A stretch of 64,000 bases of DNA from Deinococcus roseus (GTDB lineage: Bacteria > Deinococcota > Deinococci > Deinococcales > Deinococcaceae), in assembly GCF_014646895.1 (NCBI RefSeq), contig NZ_BMOD01000024.1:11748-75747 (forward strand). The letters run 5' to 3'. Positions 15,774 to 24,300 of the stretch are shown piece by piece. The notes beneath the pieces are model-generated. The model did no database searches and was not told the origin of the DNA. It saw only the letters and a list, made by a program, of their open reading frames with translations. A program made the position numbers and the translations under genes. Position 1 is the stretch's first letter. Every line of letters begins with the position of its first letter.

Positions 15774-16206
15774 CAGGCGCTCCTTCTTTCGGGCGCAGCA
15801 TCAGAAACATGTTGCGGTTGATGTTGGCGACCCGCTCGTAGGAGAAGCGGTCCACCCCCCGAATGGTCAGGAACAGTCCCAGACCACCAATGGGGCGTTC
15901 TTCCAGGGGCTTTTGCAGTTCTTCTTCAGAAACCGGGTCTTGCTCGAAGGGGTTGTAGGGAACAGCGGTGTCTTCCAGGGTGATGGTCAGGGATTCTTCG
16001 TCCATGTCTGCATACACCTGGATGTCTCCAGTCATGCCCATCTCTTCATAGCCGTGGGTGACGATGTTGGTGGCGATCTCATCCACAGCGAGGCGCAACC
16101 GGTAGGCCGCTTTCTTCTCAAGTCCTGCCGCTTTGGCAGCTTCCAGCACAAAATCTGCGATGGGATCCAGGGCATCCAGCGTCGCAGGCAAATTCAGGGG
16201 TTCCAT
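15763..16206 (-). CDS. RsbW/SpoIIAB-like serine-protein kinase (anti-sigma-type)
   Basis: 147 residues from ATG 16206, which has AGGAGG directly upstream; an in-frame extension to 16266 is rejected. A HATPase_c fold is shown by N-box LAVDEIATNIVTHGYEE, G1-like LEDTAVPYNPF and G2 GGLGLFLTI. Family members phosphorylate STAS antagonists on a serine and sequester a partner, usually a sigma factor. No sigma factor gene is in this operon, so the sequestered partner may be another protein, for example a MinD-like ATPase, the debranching enzyme or the HAMP membrane protein. Confidence 0.92.
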   Translation of the reverse strand: MEPLNLPATLDALDPIADFVLEAAKAAGLEKKAAYRLRLAVDEIATNIVTHGYEEMGMTGDIQVYADMDEESLTITLEDTAVPYNPFEQDPVSEEELQKPLEERPIGGLGLFLTIRGVDRFSYERVANINRNMFLMLRPKEGAPDVQ

Positions 16207-16276
16207 AGACCTCCTTGCTGGTGTAAAACAGGCCAGAGGAAGGTCACACCTTCCCCCAGCACGCATTCAGGCCGCT

Positions 16277-16600
16277 TTACGCGTAGGTTTCTTCGATGAT
16301 CACGCTGTGGTGGAAACCGGTCATCTCGATGGTCTCCAGCACCCCTTCCTGGGGAGCCACCAGCACAATGGGAACGCCCGCTCCGGCTTTCTGCTTGGCG
16401 AACACCAGGGCACGGAGTCCGGCAGAGGCCATGTATTCCAGGTCCTGCATCAGGATCACCAGACGGCCCACTTTTTCGGGTCCGTTGAAGACATCTTCAA
16501 TGGCGGATTTGAAGGCGGGGGCGGCGCTGGCGTCCAGCTGGCCTCCCAGGGTGATGACTCCGTCTGTTCCTCTGTATTCCACTTTCACATCGATGGACAT
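16277..16600 (-). CDS. STAS-domain anti-sigma-factor antagonist-like protein
   Basis: 107 residues, a single STAS domain of the SpoIIAA/RsbV type. The phospho-acceptor loop is LEYMASAGLRAL, with the canonical Ser in the SAGLR motif. It lies 70 bp before the RsbW-like kinase gene and should be its substrate and the target of the SpoIIE phosphatase. It differs from the second STAS protein at 19052-19384, so the module has two switch proteins for one kinase. Confidence 0.92.
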   Translation of the reverse strand: MSIDVKVEYRGTDGVITLGGQLDASAAPAFKSAIEDVFNGPEKVGRLVILMQDLEYMASAGLRALVFAKQKAGAGVPIVLVAPQEGVLETIEMTGFHHSVIIEETYA

Positions 16601-16664
16601 GTTGACTCCTTTGGTGTTGCTGAAGGTGTTGCTGGGGATGGGTGCAAAACTTGAAAAAGAGGGC

Positions 16665-19055
16665 TTAACGGGGGGCTTTGCCGACCAGAATGGCCACCGA
16701 ACGGGAACCCATCCAGAAGGTGCGCTGGTCTTTCAGCCAGATTTCGTCTCCGGGTTCCACACTGGTCACTTCTGCTCCGGTGTTGGCGAAGACGTGCCAT
16801 TGCAGGCCCTGGGCGAGGTAAGGCAGTTCGAAGGCGTGGTCTTCCCAGTGCATGTTCATGGCGACATAGATGTAGTCGTCCTGCACGGTGCCGCCTCTTG
16901 CATGCTTGCCGCACAGCATGAAAGCCAGGGTGCGGCTCTCACTGGACCAGTCGGGACTCCAGGCGCGTTCCCCGTGGAAACTGATGTCGGGATAGCCGCT
17001 GCCCACATAATCGCGGCCTGAGAGGTGCCAGCGGTTTCTGAGCACCGGGTGGCGGTGGCGGAAGGCGGCCACATGCTGAACAAACTGCAGCAGGTCTTTG
17101 TTCTTCTCCACCAGGCCCCAGTCCATCCAGTTGAGGTCGTTGTCGTGGCAGTAGGTGTTGTTGTTGCCGTGCTGGGTGCGCCCGATTTCATCGCCCATCA
17201 GGATCATGGGGATGCCCTGGCTGGTCAGCATCATGGCCAGGGCGTTCTTGACCTGACGCTGGCGCAGCGCGTTGATCCAGGGATCATCGGTCTCCCCTTC
17301 TGCACCGCAGTTCCAGGAGTTGTTGTCGTTGGCTCCGTCGTTGTTGTTCTCACCGTTGGCGAGGTTGTGTTTCTCATTGTAAGAAACACTGTCGTACAGG
17401 GTGAATCCATCGTGCGCCGTGATGAAGTTGATGCTGGCAGTGGGTCCTCTGGAAGAATACAGATCCGGGGAGCCCTGAATGCGCATGGCCATCTCGCCCA
17501 CCTCTCCGGCTTCGCCTTTGAGGAACTTGCGGATGGTGTCACGGAATTTGCCGTTCCACTCGCCCCATCTTCCGTAAGCAGGGAAACTGCCCACCTGGTA
17601 CAGCCCTCCGGCATCCCAGGCTTCGGCAATCAGTTTGGTGCGGGCCAGGATGGGGTCGTGGGCCAGGCTTTCCAGCAGAGGGGGGTTGGCCAGGGGGCTT
17701 CCATCCTGGGCACGCCCGAGAATGGCCGCCAGATCGAAGCGAAACCCGTCGATGTGGTACTCGCTGACCCAGTAACGCAGGCAGTCCAGCACCATGTTTC
17801 TGACCACGGGGTGGTTGCAGTTGATGGTGTTGCCGGTGCCCGAGAAATTGAAGTAGTACCCTTCGGGGGTGAGCATGTAGTAGGTCTGGTTGTCGAGGCC
17901 TTTTAAAGACAGGGTGGGTCCCTGCTCGTTGCCCTCGGCGGTGTGGTTGAACACCACATCCAGAATCACTTCAATGCCCATCTTGTGGCAGGCCTTGATC
18001 AGGGCCTTGAGTTCATCCACCTGCATGCCCCTTTTGCCTGTGGCAGCGTAACCTGCTTTGGGCGCAAAGAACCCGAGGGTGGAGTACCCCCAGTAGTTGA
18101 GGTGGTCGATCTCTCCGGTTTCGGGGTCGGTGTGGCTGTGCTCGAACTCGTCGAATTCAAAAATCGGCATCAGTTCGATGGCGTTCACACCGAGTTTTTT
18201 CAGGTAGGGCAACTTTTCACGGATGCCCACAAAGGTTCCGGGAAACTTGACCCCGGAAGATCCGTGTCTGGTGAACCCACGCACGTGCATCTCGTAGACG
18301 ATCAAATCTTCGGAGGGGGTCTCAAGCTGCTTGTCGTCCTCCCAGTCAAAATCATCGAAGGAGAGCCTGGAACGGTGCGGATAGATGTTGTCCCAGTCAG
18401 GCTTCTGTCCCCACACGTCCCGACCGCTGATCACCCGTGCGTAAGGATCGCAGAGGATCTTGCTGGGGTCGAAGCGGTGGCCCTGTGCAGGGTCCCAGGG
18501 GCCATCCATGCGGTACCCGTACTCCAGGGTTTCCGGGTCCAGATCGAAGACCAGCATGGAGAACACATTGCCGATCTTGAACTCATGCGGAAAGGGAATC
18601 TCCACTTTGGGGGTGGGGTCGCCCTTGTCAAAGATCACCAGGGTGCAGGCCGTGGCGTGTGCAGAATACACGCTGAAATTCACCCCGTTGGGCACCAGGG
18701 TCGCACCGAAAGGCAGGGGTTTCCCGGCCCGGATGCGGTACCCCAGGTACTCGTGGGTGGGGTAGAAATCGATGCGGCTGTCCACGTTGCTGTAATCGGG
18801 AACGGCGGGCTCGAGTTGCACCCTTTCCCGCGCTGCAGGGGCTGCCGGAGCAGCCTCCTGAGCGGGTTCTGGAGTGGGTTCTGGTGCAGCGTCCACTTTT
18901 TTCTTCCTGGGAGCAGCTTTCTTCTTGGCCGGGGCGGCTTCTGCTACAGGGGCAGTTTCAGCAGCTTTCTTGCCCTTGCTGGCCTTTTTCGGGACAGCTT
19001 CGGTCACAGCTGGATTGACAGCATCAGGTTCCAGACCTGGAATCTCACTGCTCAT
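16665..19055 (-). CDS. glgX: GlgX-like glycogen debranching enzyme with charged N-terminal extension
   Basis: 796 residues. Residues 1-80 are low-complexity Ala/Pro/Lys/Glu (KKASKGKKAAET, APAKKKAAPRKKK). A CBM48-type N-domain (about 95-210) and a GH13_11 catalytic barrel follow, with GFRFDLAAILGRA (nucleophile Asp), LIAEAWDAGGLYQ (acid Glu) and NFITAHDGFTL (stabiliser Asp). It should hydrolyse alpha-1,6 branches of glycogen-like glucan. The lysine-rich tail is unusual for GlgX and could anchor the enzyme to nucleic acid, membrane or another protein. The start overlaps the upstream STAS gene by 4 bp (ATGA), so its synthesis is tied to the partner-switching module. Confidence 0.93.
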   Translation of the reverse strand: MSSEIPGLEPDAVNPAVTEAVPKKASKGKKAAETAPVAEAAPAKKKAAPRKKKVDAAPEPTPEPAQEAAPAAPAARERVQLEPAVPDYSNVDSRIDFYPTHEYLGYRIRAGKPLPFGATLVPNGVNFSVYSAHATACTLVIFDKGDPTPKVEIPFPHEFKIGNVFSMLVFDLDPETLEYGYRMDGPWDPAQGHRFDPSKILCDPYARVISGRDVWGQKPDWDNIYPHRSRLSFDDFDWEDDKQLETPSEDLIVYEMHVRGFTRHGSSGVKFPGTFVGIREKLPYLKKLGVNAIELMPIFEFDEFEHSHTDPETGEIDHLNYWGYSTLGFFAPKAGYAATGKRGMQVDELKALIKACHKMGIEVILDVVFNHTAEGNEQGPTLSLKGLDNQTYYMLTPEGYYFNFSGTGNTINCNHPVVRNMVLDCLRYWVSEYHIDGFRFDLAAILGRAQDGSPLANPPLLESLAHDPILARTKLIAEAWDAGGLYQVGSFPAYGRWGEWNGKFRDTIRKFLKGEAGEVGEMAMRIQGSPDLYSSRGPTASINFITAHDGFTLYDSVSYNEKHNLANGENNNDGANDNNSWNCGAEGETDDPWINALRQRQVKNALAMMLTSQGIPMILMGDEIGRTQHGNNNTYCHDNDLNWMDWGLVEKNKDLLQFVQHVAAFRHRHPVLRNRWHLSGRDYVGSGYPDISFHGERAWSPDWSSESRTLAFMLCGKHARGGTVQDDYIYVAMNMHWEDHAFELPYLAQGLQWHVFANTGAEVTSVEPGDEIWLKDQRTFWMGSRSVAILVGKAPR

Positions 19056-19384
19056 GCCAGGGCCTGCAGTCCTTCTTCCACAGTGGTGCTGGTCACGAAG
19101 TAATCCAGGAACCCTGTGGCAGACATGGTGTCTGCAATGTCTTCACTGAGGCCGCTTAAAGCAATCTTGCTGCCCTTGCTCTGGGCCTGGCGGTACACCA
19201 GCAGCAGCATCCTCAGGCCAGCGCTGGACATGTACTCCACCTGTCCCATGTCCAGCAGGATTTTTCCTCCATCTGGAATCAGGGATACCACTTTTTGCTG
19301 CACAATCGGGGCCGTCTTGCCATCGATGTCTCCGATGATCTGCGCCACCACCACACCGTCTACGGTGCTGGATGAAATTTCCAT
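19052..19384 (-). CDS. Second STAS-domain antagonist-like protein
   Basis: 110 residues with the SpoIIAA-type fold: VVVAQIIGDIDGKTAP, KILLDMGQVEYMSSAGLRMLLLVY (phospho-Ser loop) and a C-terminal helix (SATGFLDYFVTSTTVEEGL). The start has AAGGAGG. It sits between the epimerase and GlgX genes and overlaps the latter by 4 bp. In family terms it is a substrate of an RsbW-like kinase, probably the one at 15763-16206. Confidence 0.92.
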   Translation of the reverse strand: MEISSSTVDGVVVAQIIGDIDGKTAPIVQQKVVSLIPDGGKILLDMGQVEYMSSAGLRMLLLVYRQAQSKGSKIALSGLSEDIADTMSATGFLDYFVTSTTVEEGLQALA

Positions 19385-19424
19385 GCGGGTTACCTCCTTG
19401 TCAAATCAAACTGGGTGAACAGGA

Positions 19425-21287
19425 TCAAACGGGCTGCAAAGTCACGCAGATTTTCACGCGCTCATCGGTTTCGGGCAGGGTGACGGTCAGGGCGTCGGCA
19501 TCAAAGTAGCGGTAAGGCTGGTCGTTCACGGTCACCGCACTGATCTTGACAGATCCAGCGGGCAGCAGGTCAGGGGCAACCCTGAGGATGTTGTCCTTGA
19601 AACCCCCGGGGATGGGCTTGAAGTGCATGTCCAGCGGCTTCTTGAAGATCAGGAGGTTGTTGTACACCGCAGAGAGGTAGCACAGCTCTGAGGAGTGGTA
19701 CATGGACATGCTGTGGCTGCCCTTCAGGCGCTCGGTGCCCAGCAGGTAAGGCAAACCGTTCGCGAGGGTGTTGAAGTACACAGCTCCGTCGTCGTGGTCC
19801 AGGAACCAGGCGTTGTAAAAGGCCTGGGACTCGCGGGCCAGTTTCAGGTACTCCTCGTCCTTGAGAAGGCCGTGCAGGATCAGGTAAGCCAGGATGCCCT
19901 GCTCCTGCTGCCACCAGGCTTTGCGGTCGTGGAAAGCGTAGCGGTGCCATTCCTGGTCATTCTGCTTGACCCGCTCCATCACGTCGTACCAGCCGCCGTG
20001 CTGGCGGTCTCCACCCACCAGGGGCATTTCCTGGGCGATGCGGCGGGCCAGCGCCTCGTACTCGGGTTTGGGGGTCTGGGTGTGCATGCGCATGATGTTC
20101 CAGGCGATCTTCAGGTTGTGCCCGACCACACCACGGTTCTGCTGCCACATGTGCTGGCTGTCGTGCGACCAGTCGGAGAAGAACTTCTCCTGCACAAAGG
20201 GGCTGTTCTCGTAATCCGGGAAGTACTTGGCAATGGTGTCGAAGGTGCCTTCCAGGAAGGTTTTGAAGCGGGGATCATCGGTGGCCAGCACCAGGTTGAT
20301 CAGGTAGGCAGGTGCATGGTCTCCGACAGAGTTCCAGTTCTTCTTGCCTTTGTTGGCCCCGATGGCGTCCGATAAGGGATCCAGGGTGATGGGGTCCAGG
20401 TGGGAGTAGTACCCGCCACGCTCTTTGTCCAGGTAGAAGTTGTCAAAGAGGTCGATGGTCAGCTCGGCGTCCTTGAGGATTCTGGGGTCGCCGTTCACGC
20501 GGTAGGTCTGGATGGGTCCGGCCAGCGCGTAAATCTGCTCATAGGCAGGAATGGCGTCGTAGTCATCCCCGAACTCGCTGGTAAACAACTTTTCTTCTTT
20601 GTCTCCGTTGATGCGGATCCCGTGGTACCAGTAGACTATGTTCTCGTCACGGTCGTAGAAGCGCATGTGGGCCCGCAGGTACTCGGTGCCCTTCTCGGCA
20701 ATTTCCAGGAATTCATCTTCCCCGGTCAGCAGGTAAGCCGAAGCATACCCGTACACCAGTCGGGAGATGGTGTCGGTTTCCTGAATGAAGTTGTCGCGGG
20801 TGCGCTCACCGGACAGGTTCACCTCAGTGCGGTAATTGCGGTAATCGATCTCGCCCTTGCCGAATTGTGCGCGGCGGTAGAAGTGGGCAATTTCGGAAAG
20901 CTGCTTGATCCACCAGTTCTGCTTCTCAAAGAAGAACTCGTCTACCTTGCGGCCCACAAAAACCAGAAACTGGGCTTCAAAAATGTGGGCACCATGCTCG
21001 GGGTAGAACACCCCGTAGGCGTACATGTAACGCCCGGCTTCCAGCATCTCGAAGATCTGCCCGGTGGCGTCCAGGTAAGGCTCGCCGAGGTTGCGGGACA
21101 GGTAGGCGTAGGTGTTGCTCTTGAGGTTCACCGTGAACACACGGCCATCGGTGGTTTTCAGCCCGAAGGTCTGCTTCTCCCGGTCAAATTCGGTGACGTA
21201 CCCTGCGATGGTGTCGGAAAAGGTGAAGTTGATCTGGTTGCCACTGGAGGCCCCGGAGGGCTGCACGGATGGATCGGTTGCAGTCAT
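19425..21287 (-). CDS. N-acylglucosamine 2-epimerase (AGE) family protein
   Basis: 620 residues from ATG 21287 (GGAG six nt upstream). The first approximately 115 residues form a separate beta-rich region. The rest is an alpha/alpha-barrel of the AGE/cellobiose-epimerase type, with FYDRDENIVYWYHG, WSHDSQHMWQQNRGVVGHNLKIAWN, GGWYDVMERVKQNDQEWH, KAWWQQEQGILAYLIL and HSMSMYHSSELCYL. The conserved His of VGHNLK and of the WWQQEQ region fit AGE-type acid/base residues. It is longer than classical AGE (about 400 residues), and the substrate is unknown. It heads the signalling operon, 41 bp before a STAS gene. Confidence 0.85.
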   Translation of the reverse strand: MTATDPSVQPSGASSGNQINFTFSDTIAGYVTEFDREKQTFGLKTTDGRVFTVNLKSNTYAYLSRNLGEPYLDATGQIFEMLEAGRYMYAYGVFYPEHGAHIFEAQFLVFVGRKVDEFFFEKQNWWIKQLSEIAHFYRRAQFGKGEIDYRNYRTEVNLSGERTRDNFIQETDTISRLVYGYASAYLLTGEDEFLEIAEKGTEYLRAHMRFYDRDENIVYWYHGIRINGDKEEKLFTSEFGDDYDAIPAYEQIYALAGPIQTYRVNGDPRILKDAELTIDLFDNFYLDKERGGYYSHLDPITLDPLSDAIGANKGKKNWNSVGDHAPAYLINLVLATDDPRFKTFLEGTFDTIAKYFPDYENSPFVQEKFFSDWSHDSQHMWQQNRGVVGHNLKIAWNIMRMHTQTPKPEYEALARRIAQEMPLVGGDRQHGGWYDVMERVKQNDQEWHRYAFHDRKAWWQQEQGILAYLILHGLLKDEEYLKLARESQAFYNAWFLDHDDGAVYFNTLANGLPYLLGTERLKGSHSMSMYHSSELCYLSAVYNNLLIFKKPLDMHFKPIPGGFKDNILRVAPDLLPAGSVKISAVTVNDQPYRYFDADALTVTLPETDERVKICVTLQPV

Positions 21288-21376
21288 ATGCACTCCTTCT
21301 CTAACACTGAAATCCATGAATTCCCAAACACGGATGGAGGATTTAAAAACACGTCTTGAACCTGCAAAAACAGAAT

Positions 21377-21775
21377 TCAGGCGTCCTGATAACCCTGGCT
21401 GATTTCCACGATGTTGCCATCGGGGTCTTTCACCCAGGCGGTGCGCCAGCCAGGAATGAAGGCATCAAAATCCAGCGGGCCAAGGGCAATCTGGGCCTGA
21501 TCGCCCAGTTTTGCCAGCACCTCGTCCACGCTGTCCACCTGGAAAGCGATGTGCCGGAGCACGCCTTTTTCCTTGGGGCCGTCTTTTTCCAGCACCGGGC
21601 CCACGCCTTCAGCGGGGAACAGTTCCAGGTAGGCGTCCCCCAGTTTCAGAAAGACAATTTTGGCCCCGCCCCCGATGTCAAAGACCCGGGCGGTGTGGTA
21701 GCCGAAGTACTTGCTGTAGAACTCGACGGTTGCGTCCACATCGGCGCAGTTGAGGGCCACATGGGAGAATTTCAT
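21377..21775 (-). CDS. VOC-superfamily (glyoxalase I-like) protein
   Basis: 132 residues, a complete VOC protein made of two beta-alpha-beta-beta-beta modules: KFSHVALNCADVDATVEFYSKYFGY and LRHIAFQVDSVDEVLAKL, ending in AWVKDPDGNIVEI. Likely metal ligands are the His of FSHVAL, Glu of YLELF, His of RHIAF and the Glu of NIVEI. Function could be a lyase, a dioxygenase or glyoxalase I-like. It is the last gene of the DJ-1/MBL operon; its ATG overlaps the preceding stop (ATGA). Confidence 0.88.
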   Translation of the reverse strand: MKFSHVALNCADVDATVEFYSKYFGYHTARVFDIGGGAKIVFLKLGDAYLELFPAEGVGPVLEKDGPKEKGVLRHIAFQVDSVDEVLAKLGDQAQIALGPLDFDAFIPGWRTAWVKDPDGNIVEISQGYQDA

Positions 21776-22350
21776 GCTTCACCCGAGAGTTTCTCGATGA
21801 TCGCGCGGGCAAACTGGGCGTGGTGGCCTCCGGTGCGTCCAGTGATCAGGTCTCCGTCCACCACCACATCTTCATTCACGTACTCTGCCCCCATGTTGAT
21901 GGCATCGGCGTAAAGGTTGTTGTGGGTGGTGAGCTTGCGGCCCCTCACCAGTTCAGGAGCCCAGGCCAGCAGCCACAAACCGTGACAGATCACGCCTTTG
22001 ACGATGCTTTCCTCTGCAAAGACCCGCTTGATGAACTGCACAGCGTCTGAAGGCTGGGTGACGTCCGGGGTGTACCTCAGGCGGTCCGAGACAAACCCGG
22101 CTGGAATGATGATCGCATCAAAGGATTTGAGGGTTTCATCGTCCATGTCCGTGAAGGCTTCATTCACGTAAAAAGGGGTGTGAAACTCGTGTCCGTTGAA
22201 GGTCAGACCAGGCTGGCCCCACAGTTTGGACAGGAAATGCACGGACGCCCCCTCTTCGGGGAAGCGGCTCTTGTAATACCAGATTTCGGGATCGTAAAAA
22301 TCCGATTCCATCAGGATGCCGATTTTTTTGCCGACCAGTTTTGGCTTCAC
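21772..22350 (-). CDS. DJ-1/PfpI-family protein (third copy, PfpI-like)
   Basis: 192 residues starting at GTG 22350 with AGGAG, overlapping the GMC stop. The nucleophile elbow is GVICHGLWLLAW (Cys followed by His, the PfpI/YhbO subtype), and the family Glu lies in FYDPEIWYY. Members include deglycase/glyoxalase III-like, hydratase and protease-like enzymes. Compared with the other two copies it is shorter and more PfpI-like. It sits between the GMC oxidoreductase and the VOC gene with 4-bp overlaps on both sides. Confidence 0.88.
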   Translation of the reverse strand: MKPKLVGKKIGILMESDFYDPEIWYYKSRFPEEGASVHFLSKLWGQPGLTFNGHEFHTPFYVNEAFTDMDDETLKSFDAIIIPAGFVSDRLRYTPDVTQPSDAVQFIKRVFAEESIVKGVICHGLWLLAWAPELVRGRKLTTHNNLYADAINMGAEYVNEDVVVDGDLITGRTGGHHAQFARAIIEKLSGEA

Positions 22351-23864
22351 AGGTGCTCCTTTTTGACGAAATCTGCAGCCCGTTCACCGATCATCAGGAC
22401 CGCAGCATGAATGTTGCAGGAGGGGGTTTCGGGCATCACCGAGGCGTCTGCGACCCTGAGGCCCTCCAGACCGTGCACCTTCAGTTCAGGGCTGACCACC
22501 GCCCACTCCCCTTCCCCCATCTGGCAGGATCCGCACTGGTGGTGGTAGGAAGCGGCGCGGGAAATCAGGAATTCCCGGAGTTGTTCATCGGTGTGGCAAT
22601 CCAGACCGGGCAGCAGTTCCTGGGTGACTTTGCCTGCAAAAGTCCGGGTCTGGAAAATCTGGCGGGACAGTTTGACCAGCTCCACCATGCGGTCCAGGTC
22701 GTAACTTTCGGCCAGATAGTTCGGGTCAATCAGAGGCGCTGCCAGAGGATCGCTGGAAGCCAGTTTCACCGAACCTCTGGATTTCGGTTTGGTGAGGCCC
22801 GCAATGATCGAAACCGCATTGGGGTGGGCCGCACCAATCACCACATCAAAAGACAGGGTCACAAACCCCAGCTGAAAATCCGGGGCGATTTCCTGATCGC
22901 TGGAACTGGTGTACAGGCAGCTTTCCGAGCGGTTGAGGCGGGCAGGTTCGAGTTCCCCATCCCAGCCGTACACCACCCCGGTCAAAACGTGGTTGTGGAA
23001 GTTCTCCCCCACCCCTTTCAGGTTGTGCACCACTTCCACACCCACATCCTGCAGGTGTTCTTCTGGTCCAATTCCTGAAAGCAGCAGCAGTCTGGGAGAA
23101 TCAATCGCACCCGAACAGACCACCACTTCTTTTGCGGCATGTGCGGTTTTGACCTCGCCGTTCTGCTGGTACTCCACGCCCACAGCCCGCCCGTTTTCGA
23201 TCAGGATTCTGGAAGCCCGTGCTGCGGTTTCAATGTGCAGGTTGGGCCTGTCCTGAACGGGTTTGATGTAGGCCCGGTAGGCACTTTCCCGTTTGCCATC
23301 CCGGATGTTGATGTGGTGCCAGCCTGCACCGTGCATGTACGGACCGTTGAAGTCCGCAGTCACGGGAAAACCCAGCTCTGCACAGGCGTCAATGAACACC
23401 GCAGAAGCTGGATTGGGCTGGTGGTTTTTGGCGTTGATGATGTGCATGGGGCCATCATGCCCGGCGGTGGGGTTGGTGTGGTCCTCCTGGTCTTCCAGAC
23501 GCTGGAAGAAAGGAACCACTTCCTGGTAGGACCAGCCCGGAGCCACTTTCGCCCAGTTGTCGTAATCCTGGCGGTGCCCCCGCACGTACATCATCAGGTT
23601 CATCTGGCTGGTGCCCCCCAGCGCTTTCCCGCGGGGTTCGTCGGTCTGGCGGCCCCGCAGGTGTTCCTGCGGAACACTTTTGTACTGCCAGTCCATCTCG
23701 GTGCCCCAGGTCAGGAACCACAGGGAGGGATCATGGGCCACCTCCGGGACCTGTCCGGCCCCGGCTTCCAGCAACAGCACGTTCCATTCGGGGTGTTCGG
23801 AAAGGCGGGCTGCCACCACGGAACCGGCGGACCCTCCTCCCACCACAATGAAATCCCACTTCAT
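22347..23864 (-). CDS. GMC-family FAD-dependent oxidoreductase
   Basis: About 505 residues. The N-terminal FAD-binding Rossmann motif is VVGGGSAGSVVAARLSE, ending in LLLEAG. GMC signature 1 is the GKALGGTSQMNLMMYVRGHRQDYDNWA region, and signature 2 is GAIDSPRLLLLSGIGP. The catalytic His lies in YHHQCGSCQMG near the C-terminus with a further conserved segment after it. Family members oxidise alcohols (choline, glucose, aryl alcohols) to aldehydes or ketones. ATG 23864 is preferred to the upstream GTG 23870. It is part of the operon, with overlaps to both neighbours. Confidence 0.93.
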   Translation of the reverse strand: MKWDFIVVGGGSAGSVVAARLSEHPEWNVLLLEAGAGQVPEVAHDPSLWFLTWGTEMDWQYKSVPQEHLRGRQTDEPRGKALGGTSQMNLMMYVRGHRQDYDNWAKVAPGWSYQEVVPFFQRLEDQEDHTNPTAGHDGPMHIINAKNHQPNPASAVFIDACAELGFPVTADFNGPYMHGAGWHHINIRDGKRESAYRAYIKPVQDRPNLHIETAARASRILIENGRAVGVEYQQNGEVKTAHAAKEVVVCSGAIDSPRLLLLSGIGPEEHLQDVGVEVVHNLKGVGENFHNHVLTGVVYGWDGELEPARLNRSESCLYTSSSDQEIAPDFQLGFVTLSFDVVIGAAHPNAVSIIAGLTKPKSRGSVKLASSDPLAAPLIDPNYLAESYDLDRMVELVKLSRQIFQTRTFAGKVTQELLPGLDCHTDEQLREFLISRAASYHHQCGSCQMGEGEWAVVSPELKVHGLEGLRVADASVMPETPSCNIHAAVLMIGERAADFVKKEHL

Positions 23865-23866
23865 GG

Positions 23867-24259
23867 TCACTGGGCAGCTTTGTTGTTGGGATCGAACAGG
23901 GGCTTGAAGGGCACGGAGTCATGGAAGTTCGCCAGGTACACGATCTTGCCCTCTTCGTCAAAGCGGAAGTAGTTCATCACGCCACACTGGATTTCTTCTC
24001 CCAGGTGGGTTTTTCCAGTGATGTGGGACACCACTGCACCTTCATTGCCGCTCACGAACATGGTTTTGGGTTTGTTCTGGAACTCGGTGTAACCGCCCAG
24101 ACCGCCTTTCATGCCTTCGCGCAGGGTGGCGAGGCCTTCGATGTGTCCGGCGAGTTGCTCGTCCATCACCATGTTTTCAGCGAAGAGGTCGCACCAGTCC
24201 ATCCACTGTCCGGCATTGGCATACTGGTAGTACTTTTCAAGGGTTTCTCTGGGATCCAT
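23867..24259 (-). CDS. SnoaL/NTF2-like protein A
   Basis: About 130 residues from ATG 24259 (AGGAGG upstream). The cone-shaped NTF2-like fold is suggested by ETLEKYYQYANAGQWMDWCDLFAENMVMDEQ, then the helix before a curved beta-sheet (VVSHITGKTHLG, GVMNYFRFDEEGKIVYLANFHD). This is the classic SnoaL-like layout. Members are isomerases, cyclases, hydratases or ligand binders. It is more distant from the two other SnoaL-like proteins of the operon. The stop is close to the GMC start. Confidence 0.82.
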   Translation of the reverse strand: MDPRETLEKYYQYANAGQWMDWCDLFAENMVMDEQLAGHIEGLATLREGMKGGLGGYTEFQNKPKTMFVSGNEGAVVSHITGKTHLGEEIQCGVMNYFRFDEEGKIVYLANFHDSVPFKPLFDPNNKAAQ

Positions 24260-24300
24260 TGTGCTTCCTCCTGTGGGTTCAAAAAGTCGGGATGGTCGGG

